Below, one piece after another: positions 52,989 to 61,611 of a stretch of 64,000 bases of DNA (within the stretch, counting starts at the first letter, position 1; every line of letters starts with the position of its first letter). Source of the stretch: Nitrospirota bacterium (lineage in GTDB: Bacteria > Nitrospirota_A > Leptospirillia > Leptospirillales > Leptospirillaceae). Both the position numbers and the translations under genes were made by a program. The notes beneath the pieces were generated by a model. The model saw nothing but the letters and a program-made list of their open reading frames with translations. It did no database searches and was not told where the DNA came from. Where the stretch lies: assembly GCA_021838585.1 (NCBI GenBank), contig JAKCDE010000003.1, positions 62,001-126,000 of the forward strand. Reading direction: 5' to 3'.

Positions 52989-53852
52989 GTGAATCGAAAC
53001 GACAATCATCCGGGGCCAGACAGAATGCAGAATCAAAGAAAAAAGATTACGGTGGCCGTCGTCCAGAACCAGCCGGATTTCGGCCAACCAGAAAAAAACA
53101 GGGCATCGGTCGCCCGGATGATTTTGGAACGCCCCGATCCTTCGGCCGACCTGATCGTCCTTCCCGAGCTCTTCGCCACGGGCTACCAGTTCGACTCAGC
53201 CTCCGAGGCCGCAGGTCTGGCGGAACCGGAAAGGGGCCCGACTTTCCGGTTCCTCTCGGAGCTTTCCTCCGAAACCGGAGCCGTCGTGGTCGCCGGCCTT
53301 CCCATAAAACGCGACGGAGGGGTTTCGAACGGAGCCCTCGCCGTTTTGGGGAGTCACCTCCTCGCTTCCTACGACAAGATCCACCTGTTCGACGAGGAAC
53401 GGGATTTCTTCATCGAAGGAACGAGCCCCCTGCCTGTGGTGGAAACCCCTTTCGGGCCCCTGGGGCTCATGATCTGCTTTGACTGGCTCTTCCCGGAAGC
53501 CCTTCGATCCCTGGCCCTTTCGGGGGCGCTTGTGGTGGCACACCCATCCAACTGGGTCCTTCCTTTCGGGCCCCAGGGAATGATTCTCCGTTCGGTGGAA
53601 AACCGGGTCTTCACAGTGACGGCCAACAGGACCGGGCAGGAGGAACGCGGAGGAAGGCCTCCCCTGACCTTCATCGGACAAAGCCAGATCATCGGCCCCC
53701 GGGGCGACATCATCGCCCGGGCCTCCTCCAACGCTCCTGCCCTTTTGGTGGCAGAAATCGAACCGGAGGAAGCCCTGTCCAAAAAGGTCGCCTCAAGAAG
53801 CGATTTCTTCGAACAGAGAAGGCCGGGGCTCTATTCCCCCCTCTCGAGTTAG
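52989..53852 (+). CDS. Carbon-nitrogen hydrolase (nitrilase superfamily)
   Basis: Catalytic triad positions are clear: Glu in LIVLPELFATGY, Lys in SYDKIHLFDEERDF, and Cys in GLMICFDWLFPE. The DxxK...C spacing is typical of nitrilase-superfamily amidases and carbamoylases; the natural substrate is unknown. Start is GTG at 52989, or ATG at 53025, which has a GGGG 9 nt upstream and gives a more typical N-terminus. Its last 4 nt overlap the end of trmI from the other strand. Confidence 0.88.
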   Translation: MNRNDNHPGPDRMQNQRKKITVAVVQNQPDFGQPEKNRASVARMILERPDPSADLIVLPELFATGYQFDSASEAAGLAEPERGPTFRFLSELSSETGAVVVAGLPIKRDGGVSNGALAVLGSHLLASYDKIHLFDEERDFFIEGTSPLPVVETPFGPLGLMICFDWLFPEALRSLALSGALVVAHPSNWVLPFGPQGMILRSVENRVFTVTANRTGQEERGGRPPLTFIGQSQIIGPRGDIIARASSNAPALLVAEIEPEEALSKKVASRSDFFEQRRPGLYSPLSS

Positions 53853-54676
53853 AAGGGGGGCTCCCAGGGAATGTACGGACTCGGCTCGGAGACGAATCGG
53901 CAGGTCGTCACGAAGCCGGTATGGCCGACGATGCGATGGGCCGGTCGGACGCTCTGCGGTCCGAACTCCCAGTCCCGCACGATCGACTCGACGGTTCGGA
54001 TGAGATGGAATTGTCTCGTCTCCTGGAGTGCGAGAGAGAGCGTGTGGACCTGGAGAGGAGTCGGGACATAGGTCAGAAGAATCCCTCCCGGCCGAAGGAC
54101 CTTTCGAACGTTGTCGATCGCCTTCCAGGGCTCGGGCAGATCCAGGATCACGCGATCATAGAGGCGATCATCGGAGCCAAAAAGGTCCGGATCATACATG
54201 TCGCCGATCCGGAGCTCATGATCCGGAGGTCCGGCAGGATCGAGAATAGCGATATTGCGCATCGCCTCTTCGGCATGTTCGTCCCTCCTCTCTATCGACA
54301 GGACGCATCCCCCGGGACGAACCATCCGAAGGAGGGAGACCGTCAGGGCCCCGCTTCCGATCCCGGACTCGAGGACCCGCTGGCCGGGACGGATATCGGC
54401 CCAGAGAAGGATAAGACCTTGATCCTTGGGGTAGATGATTTGGGTCCGTCTTTTGAGATTCGACAGGGATTCGGAGTGGGTAGGACGAAGCGGAAGGACC
54501 CACCCCCCCTTCTCCAGCACGAGAGGAACGCCCTCCTTCGCCACCTCCATCAGATAAGAGTGCGGAACGGGATTCCCTTCCACATGGGTTTTGGAGCCTG
54601 GGCGAAGGGCGGCGATGGAGACGACGCGTCCGTTGGGCATATAAAGGATAAGGGGTTCTCCAGGCAAGAAGGACAT
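53849..54676 (-). CDS. trmI: tRNA (adenine-58-N1)-methyltransferase TrmI
   Basis: 275 residues. A small N-terminal beta domain (GEPLILYMPNGRVVSI) precedes LRPTHSESLSNLKRRTQIIYPKD (about 63-85) and the Rossmann domain with the SAM loop ESGIGSGALTVSLL (about 102-115) and VILDLPEPWKAI (about 175). This is the tetrameric TrmI/Gcd14 form common in thermophiles, archaea and some bacteria. TAAGAT stands only 6 nt before the ATG with no ribosome site, so it may be read from a leaderless transcript. Confidence 0.9.
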   Translation of the reverse strand: MSFLPGEPLILYMPNGRVVSIAALRPGSKTHVEGNPVPHSYLMEVAKEGVPLVLEKGGWVLPLRPTHSESLSNLKRRTQIIYPKDQGLILLWADIRPGQRVLESGIGSGALTVSLLRMVRPGGCVLSIERRDEHAEEAMRNIAILDPAGPPDHELRIGDMYDPDLFGSDDRLYDRVILDLPEPWKAIDNVRKVLRPGGILLTYVPTPLQVHTLSLALQETRQFHLIRTVESIVRDWEFGPQSVRPAHRIVGHTGFVTTCRFVSEPSPYIPWEPPF

Positions 54677-54682
54677 GGGCGG

Positions 54683-54711
54683 ATCTTACTAGAGTCCGGG
54701 GAAAAGGGCAA
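54683..54711 (-). promoter_or_regulatory. Promoter candidate for leaderless trmI
   Basis: On the minus strand, TTGCCC (54711-54706), a 17-nt spacer, and TAAGAT (54688-54683), followed by only 6 nt before the ATG. RNA would begin at or near the start codon. Confidence 0.45.
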
Positions 54712-54770
54712 TCGAAGAATCCGGTCGCCCCGGCAGATCCAGTCTGGCCCCCAGGATTCATCCGATTCTC

Positions 54771-54799
54771 TTGACAAGTCAAGAATGCAATGATTTAAT
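54771..54799 (+). promoter_or_regulatory. Strong sigma-70-type promoter
   Basis: TTGACA (54771-54776), a 17-nt spacer and TTTAAT (54794-54799), with TGA extending the -10. The start is near 54806, far (184 nt) from the cytochrome gene start. Confidence 0.78.
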
Positions 54800-54805
54800 G
54801 GGCTT

Positions 54806-54925
54806 GCTACTCAAACAGTTCATTGCAGGACAGGAAGACTCGGGCAATGTCGGTCTCCAAGGCAGGTTAGTGGCCTCTCCCTCTGGAGAAATCTTATCCG
54901 GATTCTGTCCGGGACCGGCTTTTTT
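54806..54925 (+). ncRNA. Candidate small RNA or cis-acting leader before cytochrome c
   Basis: This 120-nt stretch runs from the predicted start of the strong promoter to a hairpin (CCGG-rich, about 54898-54919) followed by six T at 54920-54925. There is no credible open frame. It fits a stand-alone small RNA with its own terminator or an attenuator for the cytochrome gene. It does not match the 6S, SRP or known riboswitch signatures I can recall. A second weak promoter (TTCCAA-N17-TTTAAT, 54932-54960) could serve the cytochrome gene separately. With 54677-54805 this accounts for the whole 313-nt gap. Confidence 0.35.
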
Positions 54926-54989
54926 GCGTTCTTCCAACCCGCGATGGAAGCCAATTTAATTTGGTCAATTCTTACGGAGGGTCGGTCTT

Positions 54990-55544
54990 ATGAAAACATG
55001 GAAACTGGCAGTCTTGGGCGTGGCCGCCATCGGATTTTCCGCGATGTCTGCCAATGCTGGAGAGCTCGACATTCTCAAACCCCGGGTCCCTGCCGACCAG
55101 ATCGCGGCGGCCAAGGCCATGAAGCCTCCCTTTGCCGTGACCCAGGACATGATCGCCAAGGGCAAGGACGTCTTCAACGGTGCCGGAACCTGCTACACCT
55201 GCCATGGTGCGGCCGGAGACGGTAACGGCCCCGGTGCGGCCGGAATGGATCCCGCCCCCCGCAATTTCACTAACTCCAAGTTCGAGCAGGTCCGCACTGC
55301 CGGTGAAATGTACTGGGTTGTGGCCAACGGCTCCCCTCTTCAACCCGCCATGGTCGGATTCGTGACCGCAGGCCAGATCACCGAAAAGCAGGCCTGGGAA
55401 GCTGTGATCTATGAAAGAAGCCTCGGCTGCGGAGGCGACATGTCCTGCGTCGAAGGGTCGGCCGACTGGGTCTCCAAGCAGCCCGTCCACGAGGAAGCGG
55501 CCGGAAATCTGAAGCCCGAGTTCCTGAACACCGCGGCAAAGTAA
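54990..55544 (+). CDS. Periplasmic mono-haem cytochrome c
   Basis: 184 residues. Signal peptide 1-23 with ANA cleavage (mature start GELDIL). Haem is held by C68-Y-T-C71-H72, with M121 (PAMVGF) as the probable axial ligand. A further cysteine pair (C147, C153) in GCGGDMSC is unusual for small class I cytochromes and may form a disulfide. A strong GGAGG lies upstream in TTACGGAGGGTCGG. It probably carries electrons in the periplasmic respiratory chain; partner proteins are not in the window. Confidence 0.9.
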   Translation: MKTWKLAVLGVAAIGFSAMSANAGELDILKPRVPADQIAAAKAMKPPFAVTQDMIAKGKDVFNGAGTCYTCHGAAGDGNGPGAAGMDPAPRNFTNSKFEQVRTAGEMYWVVANGSPLQPAMVGFVTAGQITEKQAWEAVIYERSLGCGGDMSCVEGSADWVSKQPVHEEAAGNLKPEFLNTAAK

Positions 55545-55564
55545 GACCATTTTCCGAAACAACA

Positions 55565-55598
55565 GCCGGGAAGGGATCGATCCTTTCCCGGCATTTTA
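55565..55598 (+). terminator. Hairpin terminator candidate after cytochrome c
   Basis: GCCGGGAAGGGAT (55565-55577) pairs with ATCCTTTCCCGGC (55580-55592) with one wobble pair, followed by ATTTTAG. Stable stem, short T-run, so a good but not perfect intrinsic terminator. Confidence 0.75.
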
Positions 55599-55609
55599 GA
55601 AGACGCCAC

Positions 55610-55638
55610 TTGACAAAAAAAGAAATCTGAGGTCTAAT
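55610..55638 (+). promoter_or_regulatory. Strong promoter upstream of rho
   Basis: TTGACA (55610-55615), 17-nt spacer, TCTAAT (55633-55638). The start would be near 55645, leaving a leader of about 440 nt before the rho ATG. Confidence 0.75.
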
Positions 55639-55644
55639 CGGCAG

Positions 55645-56086
55645 AAAGATTCGGGAAAATGGGCATCCGTCTTTTTCCCCCAGTTGAACGCCTACTCCAA
55701 AGCGCCTGATTGTTGATTCCTGAATCACGGGTAGCTGGAACGGTCCATATCCCGGTCGCCCACTCCAAGTGATAACCCCATAGGCCAACCCAACCGGTTT
55801 CACCCCCCTGGACAAGAATTTGAAAAAAACTGACGGACACTGACAGAATCGATACCGCCGTGGCAACAGCGCCCGCGATCACCGGACTTCATCGGACCAT
55901 AATCAACCCCGATGAGTTCATCGTCCTTGTTGCCTCGACGCAATGCGGCTCGGATTCCGCAAAAATATGGGCCCCCTCGGGAAGAGTCCATAAAAAAATT
56001 GCGGCCTTTTCCATGCCGATGCAAGGACTGAAGACGAATTCGGGTCCGGAACAAGAGCGAAACGAAAACGGAGGACTTTCAAAAAG
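55645..56086 (+). other. Long untranslated leader of rho with C-rich tract
   Basis: No open frame in this stretch is supported by a ribosome site. By hand count the part 55748-55811 has about 28 C and 11 G in 64 nt, the C-over-G bias of Rho-loading (rut) sites. That suggests autogenous control, as known for rho in other bacteria. With the terminator and promoter above, this fills the 542-nt gap 55545-56086. Confidence 0.45.
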
Positions 56087-57358
56087 ATGGAAGACAAAGA
56101 AAACTGCCTGAATCTGGCGGACCTGAAGGAAAAAAGCATCGCCGAACTCACGGATGTCGCCAAGGGCTACCACATCGAAGGAGCCGTCAATCTTCGAAAG
56201 CAGGACCTGATTTTCGCCATTCTTCAGGCCCAGTCGGAGAAGAACGGCGTGATCTACGGCGAAGGCGTGCTGGAAATCCTTCAGGACGGCTTTGGATTCC
56301 TCCGCTCTCCCCTCTACAACTACCTTCCGGGCCCCGACGACATTTATGTCTCTCCCTCGCAGATTCGCCGCTTCAATCTCCGGACAGGAGACACCATCTG
56401 GGGGCAGATCCGTCCTCCGAAAGAAGGGGAGCGATACTTTGCCATGCTCAAGGTGGAAAAGGTCAATTTCGAAGACTCCGAGGTCGGCCGGGAAAAGATT
56501 CTCTTCGACAACCTCACCCCCCTCTACCCCATGGAGCGGATCCGCCTCGAAAACAGTCCCGAAGACCTGTCGATGCGCGTCATCGATCTCCTCACCCCGA
56601 TCGGCAAGGGGCAGCGGGGCCTGATCGTCGCCCCACCGAGGACAGGAAAGACTGTTCTCCTCCAGGGGATAGCCAAGGCCATCGCCAGAAACCATCCGGA
56701 AATCTCCCTGATCGTCCTTCTCATCGACGAGCGGCCGGAAGAGGTCACCGACATGATCCGCCAGGTGAAGGGCGAGGTCGTAAGCTCCACCTTTGACGAG
56801 CCTCCGCAGCGGCATATCCAGGTGGCCGAGATGGTCCTGGAAAAAGCCAAGCGGCTCGCGGAATCCCAAAAGGACGTCGTCATCCTGCTCGACAGCATCA
56901 CGCGCCTTGCCCGGGCCTTCAATATTGTGACCCCTCCTTCCGGGAAGGTCCTTTCCGGAGGCCTCGACTCCAACGCACTCCAGCGCCCCAAGAGGTTCTT
57001 CGGATCGGCGAGAAACATCGAGGAGGGGGGAAGCCTCACCATCATCGCCACCGCCCTCATCGACACCGGCAGCCGAATGGACGACGTCATCTTCGAGGAG
57101 TTCAAGGGAACCGGAAACATGGAGCTTCATCTCGACAGGAATCTCGCCGATCGCCGCATGTTTCCGGCGATCAACGCAACAACATCCGGAACACGCAAGG
57201 AAGAACTCTTGCTGGACAAGGATGACATCAATAAAATATGGATACTCCGAAAGGCGATGAACTCCAACAATGCCCAGGAGGACATGGAGTACCTTCTGAG
57301 CAACATGAAGGGAAGCCGCAGCAACAAGGACTTCCTCGAAAAAATGATGAAAGGGTGA
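56087..57358 (+). CDS. rho: Transcription termination factor Rho
   Basis: This hexameric RNA helicase has an N-terminal Rho-N domain ([20 protein letters not shown]), then the RNA-binding cold-shock domain ([15 protein letters not shown]) and the ATPase with P-loop APPRTGKT (182-189), Walker [17 protein letters not shown] and the Q/R-loop [12 protein letters not shown]. 423 residues is normal. GGAGG stands 12 nt before the ATG, rather far. First gene of the run rho-rpmE-prfA-prmC-murA-his. Confidence 0.97.
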   Translation: MEDKENCLNLADLKEKSIAELTDVAKGYHIEGAVNLRKQDLIFAILQAQSEKNGVIYGEGVLEILQDGFGFLRSPLYNYLPGPDDIYVSPSQIRRFNLRTGDTIWGQIRPPKEGERYFAMLKVEKVNFEDSEVGREKILFDNLTPLYPMERIRLENSPEDLSMRVIDLLTPIGKGQRGLIVAPPRTGKTVLLQGIAKAIARNHPEISLIVLLIDERPEEVTDMIRQVKGEVVSSTFDEPPQRHIQVAEMVLEKAKRLAESQKDVVILLDSITRLARAFNIVTPPSGKVLSGGLDSNALQRPKRFFGSARNIEEGGSLTIIATALIDTGSRMDDVIFEEFKGTGNMELHLDRNLADRRMFPAINATTSGTRKEELLLDKDDINKIWILRKAMNSNNAQEDMEYLLSNMKGSRSNKDFLEKMMKG

Positions 57359-57392
57359 GGGACGATTCCCTCCCCGCAATCGGGAGAGCGAC

Positions 57393-57608
57393 ATGAAAAA
57401 AGGAATTCATCCGGATTACGCCCCGGCGAGAGTCATCTGTGCCTGCGGGAGCACCTTCGAAACCCGAACCACCGTCGGAGATCTCCATCTCGACATCTGC
57501 AACCAGTGCCATCCTTTCTTTACCGGCACGCAGAAGATCATCGACACGGAAGGTCGCGTGGAACGATTCATGAAGAAGTACCGGAAAGAGGACGGGAAAA
57601 AGGCCTGA
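57393..57608 (+). CDS. rpmE: 50S ribosomal protein L31 (zinc type)
   Basis: 71 residues. Zinc-binding cysteines appear as CAC (C-x-C) near residue 16 and [10 protein letters not shown] near 37. This is the zinc form (RpmE) rather than the cysteine-free RpmE2. The rho-rpmE-prfA order is widely conserved. Confidence 0.95.
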   Translation: MKKGIHPDYAPARVICACGSTFETRTTVGDLHLDICNQCHPFFTGTQKIIDTEGRVERFMKKYRKEDGKKA

Positions 57609-57612
57609 CACC

Positions 57613-58710
57613 ATGGCCACCATGGACGTCACTCCTGAAATTCTCGGGAAGATTCTTCCCCGGCTCCAGTCCATGCGGGATCGCTATGACGAACTGTCGG
57701 GCAAGATGGCAAGCCCCGAAATCGCCTCCCATCCGGACCAGTACAGAAAATTGGCCCAGGACCAGGCGGAGCTCTCCCAGGTCGTCGAACTCTTCGACCA
57801 CTGGAAGAAACTCCGTAAGGAACAGGAAGATCTGGGAGAAATCCGGGGTGACCCCTCCATGGCCGATCTCGTCTCCGGAGAGGAGCGCCGGTTGCGGGAA
57901 GAACTGGCGACACTGGAAGGGCGTCTCGTCGACGCCATCCTCCCCAAGGACCAGAGGGACGACCGGAACCTCTTCATCGAGATCCGGGCGGGCGCAGGAG
58001 GTGAGGAAGCCGCTCTGTTCGCTGCGGAGCTGGGCCGCATGTACCTGAGATTTGTCGAGCGTATGGGGTACCGCGCCGAGGTCATGGAATCGACGGAGAC
58101 AGACATTGGAGGCGCCAGGGAATTCATCCTCTATGTCCAGGGCAAGAACGCGTACAGCCGTCTCAAATATGAAAGCGGCGTCCACCGGGTCCAAAGGGTC
58201 CCAGTGACGGAGGCCGGAGGCAGAATCCACACCTCCACCGTCACGGTGGCCATTCTGGCAGAGGCCCTGGAGGTCGAAGTCGCCATCGACGCAAAGGATC
58301 TGAGAATCGATACCTTCTGTTCGTCCGGCGCCGGAGGACAAAGCGTCAACACGACCTACTCGGCGGTCCGTATCACCCACATTCCGACCGGAATCGTTGT
58401 CAGTTGCCAGGACGAACGCTCCCAGCTTAAAAACAGGGCCAAGGCCATGGCCGTCCTCCGCTCGCGAATCCATGAACAGGAAGTGACGCGTCAGAACCAG
58501 GAAATCGCCTCTCACCGGAAGAGTCTGGTCGGCTCGGGGGACCGGTCGGAGCGCATCCGGACCTACAACTTTCCCCAGAATCGGGTGACGGATCACCGGA
58601 TAGGACTCACGCTCTACCAGCTTGACCGCGTCATGGAAGGGGAACTCGAACCGCTTGTGGACGCCCTTCGGGCCCACGACCGAGCCGAGGAAATCAAGAA
58701 CATCGCCTGA
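57613..58710 (+). CDS. prfA: Peptide chain release factor 1
   Basis: 365 residues. The codon-recognition tripeptide of RF1 type is P197-V-T199 in RVPVTEAGGRIH (PxT, reads UAA and UAG). GGQ, which triggers hydrolysis, is at 241-243 in SSGAGGQSVNTTYSAV. Four bases after rpmE. Its last base overlaps the first of prmC. Confidence 0.96.
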   Translation: MATMDVTPEILGKILPRLQSMRDRYDELSGKMASPEIASHPDQYRKLAQDQAELSQVVELFDHWKKLRKEQEDLGEIRGDPSMADLVSGEERRLREELATLEGRLVDAILPKDQRDDRNLFIEIRAGAGGEEAALFAAELGRMYLRFVERMGYRAEVMESTETDIGGAREFILYVQGKNAYSRLKYESGVHRVQRVPVTEAGGRIHTSTVTVAILAEALEVEVAIDAKDLRIDTFCSSGAGGQSVNTTYSAVRITHIPTGIVVSCQDERSQLKNRAKAMAVLRSRIHEQEVTRQNQEIASHRKSLVGSGDRSERIRTYNFPQNRVTDHRIGLTLYQLDRVMEGELEPLVDALRAHDRAEEIKNIA

Positions 58711-59609
58711 TGGAGCCCTCCCTCCACGATCCGGGGCCACTCCCGGTCCGCGTCTCCGATTGGATCCTCTGGGGCCAGGGCCGATTGGCCAACCTGGAAA
58801 ATTCCTTCACGGAGTCCAGAGCCCTCATGGGAACGCTTCTCGGATCCGCAACCGCTCCCTGGACCCGGGGACAGGAGCATCTGCCGGAGGCACAGTCGGC
58901 GATCTTTCGGGACTGGATCGAGCGCCGGGCGGCCCGGGAACCGTTTCACTATATCGTGGGCAGCGTGTCCTTTTTCGGCAGGATTTTTGGGGTCGGACCG
59001 GGAGTTCTTGTCCCACGTCCCGAAACAGAGCACCTTGTCGCCGCGGCGCTGGACCACCTGAACCGGCGACCGCAGGAAGGGCCTCCCCGGGTTCTCGACC
59101 TGGGAGCCGGATCGGGCGCCATCATCCTGACACTCCTGCTTGAATGGCCGAGCGCCGTCGGAGTGGCGGTCGAACACGAACCGGAGGCCATTCGGATTCT
59201 TCTCGAGAACAGGACGCGATTCGGCCTCGAAGACCGCCTCGGGATTATTCGGGGAAGCTGGGGAAAAATGCTGTCGGAGGCCCCCTCCTTCGACCTGATC
59301 CTCTCCAACCCGCCCTATATTCGGACCGACGTTCTGGCGACTCTCGATCCGGAGGTTCGGGACCACGAACCCGTCACGGCCCTCGATGGAGGTCCCGACG
59401 GCCTCTCCTGTTATCGCGAGATCCTGGCCTTTGCCCCCGGGCTCCTGAATGACGGAGGCCTCCTGGCCTTCGAGATCGGGGCCGACCAGGCGAAGGCCTT
59501 CCAGCCGGGAGGGGCGGCTCTGTCCGGTTTGACGCCGTCTTTCCCGGGTTCGTTCTCCGTCGAAACGGACGTTTCAGGCCGGGACCGGATCATCACCTGG
59601 AAGAAATGA
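58710..59609 (+). CDS. prmC: Release-factor glutamine methyltransferase PrmC
   Basis: 299 residues. It methylates the Gln of the RF GGQ motif. SAM loop VLDLGAGSGAIILTLLL (about 130) and the catalytic NPPYI (about 199) are intact, with VPRPETEHLV and YIVGSVSFFG upstream. Overlaps prfA by one base; the pair encodes enzyme and substrate. Confidence 0.94.
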   Translation: MEPSLHDPGPLPVRVSDWILWGQGRLANLENSFTESRALMGTLLGSATAPWTRGQEHLPEAQSAIFRDWIERRAAREPFHYIVGSVSFFGRIFGVGPGVLVPRPETEHLVAAALDHLNRRPQEGPPRVLDLGAGSGAIILTLLLEWPSAVGVAVEHEPEAIRILLENRTRFGLEDRLGIIRGSWGKMLSEAPSFDLILSNPPYIRTDVLATLDPEVRDHEPVTALDGGPDGLSCYREILAFAPGLLNDGGLLAFEIGADQAKAFQPGGAALSGLTPSFPGSFSVETDVSGRDRIITWKK

Positions 59610-59619
59610 GGAAAACTGC

Positions 59620-60927
59620 TTGGACGCATTCAGAATAGTTGGTGGCCATCCCCTGAGAGGAACGGTCAGGATTTCCGGATCCAAGAACGCGGCCCTCCCG
59701 ATCCTGTTTTCCTCTCTGCTCGGCGGGGATTTCACCCTCGCGAACGTTCCCTGCCTTCGGGACATTCGGACAACGCTTTCGCTTCTCCGTCAACTCGGAA
59801 TCCATACGGAAAGACTCGACCTTCCGGAAACCTCTCCTCTTCCCGGCAACCCACAGGTGGACTGGACCGGAATATTCTCGCTTTCGGACCGGGACACGCC
59901 GGATTACGAAGCTCCTTATGATCTCGTCCGGACGATGCGGGCTTCCGTCCTTTGCCTTGGCCCTCTTTTGGCACGAAAACGCCGGGCCAGAGTCTCCCTT
60001 CCCGGTGGGTGCCTGATCGGGGCCCGCCCCATCGACATGCATCTGCGGGCCTTCGAAAAGATGGGGGCCCGGATCACCATTCACCACGGTTATATCGACG
60101 CCGAAACCAACGGACTCGAGGGCGCCGAGATCGCCCTTCCCTATCCCACCGTCACCGGAACGGAAAACATCCTGATGGCCGCCGTTCTGGCCAAGGGAAC
60201 GACGACGATCACAAATGCCGCCGAAGAGCCCGAGGTCACGGACCTGGCCCGTTTTTTATCGGCCAGGGGCGCAAAAATCGAAGGGGCGGGCACCTCGACC
60301 ATCCGGATCGAGGGGGTCTCCGAGCTTAAAAAGGCCGACTACACCACCATGTTCGACCGGATCGAGGCCGGAACCTTTCTCGTGGCCGCCTCTCTCCTTG
60401 GTGAAAGGGTTCGTATCGACGGCATCGATCCCGCCCCGCTCCGCTCCATTCTTGATGTCCTGCTCGCCATGGGGGCGGAGCCCCGCATCGAGGGCTCTAC
60501 CATCACGATGGGGGCGATCCCCCATCCTGTGGGAACCTCGGTACGGACCCTCCCCCATCCCGGGTTCCCGACGGACATGCAAGCCCAGATTCTTCCCCTG
60601 ATGGCCATCGCCCACGGTTCCTCCTCGGTCATTGAAACGGTCTTCGAAAACCGCTTCACACATGTGATGGAGATGAACCGGATGGGCGCGGAGATCGAAA
60701 TCCACGGCTCCCAGGCCATGGTCCGGGGAGAAAGCCGTCTGGAGGGAGCCACCGTGATGGCCTCCGACCTCCGGGCCTCTGCGGGCCTTGTTCTGGCAGG
60801 TCTCGTCGCCGAAGGGGAGACGGAGATCAAAAGGGTATACCATATCGACAGGGGCTACGAGGCGATCGAAAAAAAGCTGGAATCCCTCGGAGCCCGGATC
60901 AAGCGAATCCAGGAGGATCAGCCATAA
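59620..60927 (+). CDS. murA: UDP-N-acetylglucosamine 1-carboxyvinyltransferase
   Basis: This enzyme adds PEP to UDP-GlcNAc, the first committed step of peptidoglycan. The catalytic, fosfomycin-sensitive Cys is C131 in [11 protein letters not shown], and K22 is in [16 protein letters not shown] near 325 and the DLRAS block near 386 are standard. 435 residues. Start is TTG with AGGA 6-7 nt upstream. Together with amgK-murU it supplies the two routes to UDP-MurNAc. The stop overlaps the proposed hisG start. Confidence 0.95.
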   Translation: MDAFRIVGGHPLRGTVRISGSKNAALPILFSSLLGGDFTLANVPCLRDIRTTLSLLRQLGIHTERLDLPETSPLPGNPQVDWTGIFSLSDRDTPDYEAPYDLVRTMRASVLCLGPLLARKRRARVSLPGGCLIGARPIDMHLRAFEKMGARITIHHGYIDAETNGLEGAEIALPYPTVTGTENILMAAVLAKGTTTITNAAEEPEVTDLARFLSARGAKIEGAGTSTIRIEGVSELKKADYTTMFDRIEAGTFLVAASLLGERVRIDGIDPAPLRSILDVLLAMGAEPRIEGSTITMGAIPHPVGTSVRTLPHPGFPTDMQAQILPLMAIAHGSSSVIETVFENRFTHVMEMNRMGAEIEIHGSQAMVRGESRLEGATVMASDLRASAGLVLAGLVAEGETEIKRVYHIDRGYEAIEKKLESLGARIKRIQEDQP

Positions 60928-61583
60928 AAGTCCCCTCTCTCGTTCTCGCCCTTCCCAAGGGAAAGATGTTCGACGATCTTCTCGTCCTTTTCGAAAAGGG
61001 CGGTTGGGGGTTCGCCGAGTACCGGAAAAATCCGCGGGCCCTGACGTGTCTTTCCGACGATGGATCCTTGCGCATTCTTCTCGTCCGCTCGAGCGACGTG
61101 ATCGCCTATGTCGACAACGGGGGGGCCGATGCGGGAATCGTGGGACGTGACCAGATCGAGGAACAGAACCGGGAGATGATCGAGCCCCTTGACCTCAATG
61201 TCGGGTATTGCCGACTGGTTGTCGCCCGCCCCGAGGGCTCCTCCCTGGACGAATCCGGCAAACGGACGCTCCGGATCGCGACCAAATACCCCCGTCTCGC
61301 CGAAATGCATTTTCTGACCCGGGGCGTTCCCGTCTCGATCCTGAAACTCTATGGCTCTCTCGAACTGGCCCCCCAAACAGGGCTCGCCGACCAGATCGTC
61401 GATCTCGTCGCCACCGGCCGGACCCTCCGGGAGAACCGTCTGGAAATCGTCGAGGAGATCCTCCCTTCGACGGCCCGTCTGATCGTCAACCGCGCCTCCT
61501 GGTCGGTCCGGAACAAGGCGGTCATGGATCTGGTCGGCCGCCTGAAACCGCACATTCCCCGGCAGCCGGTCATCTCCGGATGA
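60924..61583 (+). CDS. hisG: ATP phosphoribosyltransferase (short form), probable ATA start
   Basis: This enzyme catalyses the first step of histidine synthesis; the short form (about 219 residues) needs HisZ, which is not in the window. The first in-frame ATG is at 60966 but would remove the conserved LALPKG segment. Upstream in frame, ATA at 60924 has AGGAGG exactly 7 nt before it and gives [16 protein letters not shown], the expected N-terminus; no ATG, GTG or TTG is available. It overlaps the murA stop (ATAA). Other motifs: GADAGIVGRDQIEE and the C-terminal LVATGRTLRENRLEIVEEI. Confidence 0.9.
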   Translation: MKVPSLVLALPKGKMFDDLLVLFEKGGWGFAEYRKNPRALTCLSDDGSLRILLVRSSDVIAYVDNGGADAGIVGRDQIEEQNREMIEPLDLNVGYCRLVVARPEGSSLDESGKRTLRIATKYPRLAEMHFLTRGVPVSILKLYGSLELAPQTGLADQIVDLVATGRTLRENRLEIVEEILPSTARLIVNRASWSVRNKAVMDLVGRLKPHIPRQPVISG

Positions 61584-61611
61584 CCAGGGCGGGGAGGGAA
61601 GGGATCCACCA

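Noticed and set aside
54806..54925. SRP RNA, 6S RNA or a known riboswitch in this leader
   Set aside because: The conserved sequence marks of these RNAs are not present; only a generic sRNA or leader can be proposed.
55634..55882. Minus-strand open frame of 82 codons with a hydrophobic head before rho
   Set aside because: It looks like a secreted peptide, but it has no ribosome site, and it lies opposite the predicted rho leader. Not enough support to call a gene.
55860..56111. Plus-strand open frame of 83 codons overlapping the rho start
   Set aside because: No ribosome site, polar low-order translation and overlap with the certain rho start.
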